Source: Chloroflexia bacterium (GTDB lineage: Bacteria; Chloroflexota; Chloroflexia; Thermomicrobiales; JALYUS01). Taken from it: a stretch of DNA of 6,855 nt. Of this stretch, positions 5,420 through 6,855 are shown piece after piece (position 1 is the stretch's first letter; every line of letters begins with the position of its first letter). The notes below the pieces were generated by a model that saw only the letters and a program-made list of their open reading frames with translations, was not told where the DNA came from and ran no database searches. The stretch lies in assembly GCA_025924435.1 (NCBI GenBank), contig JAICIL010000244.1, positions 1 through 6,855 of the forward strand. Reading direction: 5' to 3'. A program made the translations under genes and the position numbers.

Positions 5420-6176
5420 CGCACGTCTCCTCTTCGAAGGGGCGCGGCCCGGCGAGCCGGGCGAGAAAATAGGCGACATACGCCTCGCGATACGCGGCGG
5501 GGCTGGCGAAACGCTCCTCCTCGTTCAGCCATTCGTCCGGCACCGACGCCACGACCGCCCGGAGCGCCGCCTCGGTGAGCAGCGGGGCGAGCCGTTCACC
5601 GGCGGCGGCCACATCCCCGGCGAACGGCAGCAGGACGTGGTCCTTGATCTGCGGGAAGCGCCCCTGGGCGCTCTTCTCCCACCCCTGCGCGCGGTGGTGG
5701 AAGTAGAGCGACGCCCCGTGGTCAATCAGGTAGTACGCGTCGTTCCATCGGAGCAGATTGGTGTTGCGCGCCGTGCGGTCAACATTCGTGATGAACGCGT
5801 CGAACCAGACGATGGCGGCGGCGAGGTCGGGGTCGAAGCTGCGGTCGGCGGCGGGGTCGAAGGCGAGCGCGCCCGCGAGATAGCCGAGGCCGAAGTTCGC
5901 GCCGACGCTGCCGCGCAGGATGTCCTGAATCTCCGGGTCCGGCTCCGTCTGCCCGAAGCCCGCGTCCAGGTCTACCACCGCCGCCGTCGGGATCGGCAGC
6001 CCGAGCAGCACGGCCAATTCCGCCGCGAACGCTTCGGCGATCAACGCCTTCACGCCCTGCCCCGCGCCCCGGAACTTGACGACGTACGCCCCCGGTTCGT
6101 CCGTCTCGACGATGGCCGGGAGCGAGCCGCCCTCGCGCAGCGGCACGAGGTAGCGCAGGCCGGTGAGCCGCTTCAC
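5391..6176 (-). CDS. HipA-like Ser/Thr kinase, single-domain
   Basis: This 261-aa protein has a HipA-type kinase fold. HipA kinases phosphorylate translation factors such as glutamyl-tRNA synthetase, but the target of this subgroup is not known to me. Visible features are Lys34 in YVVKFRG for ATP, helix AEAFAAELAVLLGLPIP (47-63), the catalytic loop FITNVDRTARNTNLL (128-142) with Asp133 and Asn138, and the metal-binding Asp152 in YYLIDHGASLYF. The catalytic residues all seem intact. It is much shorter than E. coli HipA (about 440 aa) and lacks its N-terminal subdomain. No HipB-like helix-turn-helix gene adjoins it. The start is GTG at 6176 with a near-perfect AGGAGG five bases upstream; upstream in-frame residues are low complexity and overlap the ArsR gene. 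It follows that gene by 31 bases and overlaps DUF3037, so all three form an operon. Confidence 0.88.
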   Translation of the reverse strand: MKRLTGLRYLVPLREGGSLPAIVETDEPGAYVVKFRGAGQGVKALIAEAFAAELAVLLGLPIPTAAVVDLDAGFGQTEPDPEIQDILRGSVGANFGLGYLAGALAFDPAADRSFDPDLAAAIVWFDAFITNVDRTARNTNLLRWNDAYYLIDHGASLYFHHRAQGWEKSAQGRFPQIKDHVLLPFAGDVAAAGERLAPLLTEAALRAVVASVPDEWLNEEERFASPAAYREAYVAYFLARLAGPRPFEEETCDAARAARLV

Positions 6177-6207
6177 AATCGCCTCCTCTCCACACTGTGA
6201 CGCTGCA

Positions 6208-6855
6208 TTATTGGTCGGCGGCGGTGCGCCGGTTGACGCGGTGCGCGATGCGCCAGCGCACGCCCGCCTCCCCGACGAGGCGGACGAGTTCCTCCCCGCC
6301 CACGGGCTGCCGGTCGCCGTCAACGAGCCAGTAGACGCCGTTCTCGCGCTCCATCCAGCCGCCGTTGATCAACTCGCGGCGGAGGGTGGCGTAGTCCGCG
6401 TGGTGCCGCGCGATGATCGCGTTAACTTCCTTCTCCGGGTAGCGCCTGCCCGTCTCGAAGCGGCCCGCGAGCCAGTTGAGGATCACATCGCGCTTCTTGC
6501 GGCTCATCGGGATCTGCTTCAGGCGCTCGCCCTCGAACGACTGGCGGAGCACCTTGCGATCCCACGCGTCCCCCTCCTCGTCGTCCGCGAGCGAGGCGAT
6601 GCGCTCCGGCGTGAGGATCTCCCGGCTCATCTGCCGCAGCGCGTTCATGTCAAGGCGGTAGAGATGCAGCGTCCCCTCCGCGCGCATCCGCACCAGCCCC
6701 GCCTCGCGCAGTTTGGCGAGATGGTGCGAGACGGTCGGCGCGCGGAGTTTGAGCGCGTCCGCGAGTTCGTCCACGCCGCGCTCCCCGTTCGCCAGCAGCC
6801 CGACGATCTTCAGGCGGCTCTCGTCCGCCAGCGCGCGGAAAAATTGCAATGCCGC
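6208..6855 (-). CDS. ArsR-type HTH regulator with C-terminal DUF2087 domain (5' end at or beyond the window edge)
   Basis: This is a transcription factor with an ArsR-like winged helix followed by DUF2087. Counting from the TTG at 6849, the helix-turn-helix covers residues about 1-68 (FFRALADESRLKIVGLLA, VDELADALKL, PTVSHHLAKLREAGLV). A short acidic linker follows (81-97). DUF2087 spans about 105-176, with the typical MSRKKRDVILNWLAGRF, RRYPEKEVNAIIARHH and DYATLRRELINGGWMERENG stretches. The open frame continues to the right edge (residues AA before the TTG), and related proteins usually have a few residues before QFFRALAD. The true start is therefore probably outside the window and the gene is listed as partial. 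The visible protein has no cysteine at all, so classical ArsR thiolate metal sensing is excluded. It lies 31 bases before the HipA-like kinase gene and likely controls this operon, itself included. Confidence 0.9.
   Translation of the reverse strand, partial: AALQFFRALADESRLKIVGLLANGERGVDELADALKLRAPTVSHHLAKLREAGLVRMRAEGTLHLYRLDMNALRQMSREILTPERIASLADDEEGDAWDRKVLRQSFEGERLKQIPMSRKKRDVILNWLAGRFETGRRYPEKEVNAIIARHHADYATLRRELINGGWMERENGVYWLVDGDRQPVGGEELVRLVGEAGVRWRIAHRVNRRTAADQ

Noticed and set aside
5391..6176. A classical HipBA toxin-antitoxin pair
   Set aside because: No HipB-like gene adjoins the kinase on either side, and the kinase lacks the N-terminal part of E. coli HipA.

Overview
This is a GC-rich window with short intergenic gaps and no rRNA, tRNA, CRISPR or insertion sequence. 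Its gene content (MelA-type glycosidase, class D/E-like sortase with a Pro/Ala/Thr-rich stalk, ArsR-DUF2087 regulator, HipA-like kinase next to DUF3037) and its short tandem-repeat junk between genes suggest a high-GC free-living bacterium. Chloroflexota (Thermomicrobia-like) is my best guess, but that is inference only; an actinobacterium is not excluded.

Layout. At the left edge, reading leftward, are a MarR-family regulator (731 to 213) and the first part of an ABC-transporter ATPase cut by the window edge. These look like a regulator-efflux pair. A 225-base divergent region (732-956) separates them from a rightward sortase gene (957-2090). It holds a 9-bp perfect stem-loop, a TTAG-N5-CTAA operator candidate and a promoter candidate in each direction.

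The sortase is followed by a 154-base gap bounded by two arrays of the heptamer GTAGTCA in opposite orientation, with a promoter-like sequence between them. Next comes a rightward group of three genes: an unrecognised 167-aa protein (2245-2748), a full-length MelA-type family 4 alpha-galactosidase (2803-4152) and a polysaccharide deacetylase of the H. pylori PgdA/PuuE type (4166-4996). The last two are 13 bases apart and surely co-transcribed; together they suggest use or remodelling of glycans.

A converging leftward operon fills the right end: an ArsR-type regulator with a DUF2087 C-terminal domain (6855 or beyond to 6208), a single-domain HipA-like kinase starting at a GTG (6176 to 5391), and a DUF3037 protein that overlaps the kinase by 29 bases (5419 to 5018). 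The kinase keeps its catalytic residues but has no HipB antitoxin beside it.

The points most worth a second look are the kinase-DUF3037 pair under an ArsR-DUF2087 regulator, the ABC ATPase that has no normal start codon upstream of its conserved core and lies in the same frame as the MarR gene just after its stop, and two unrelated short-repeat families, each arranged as inverted arms flanking the unknown gene and each touching the end of the upstream reading frame.
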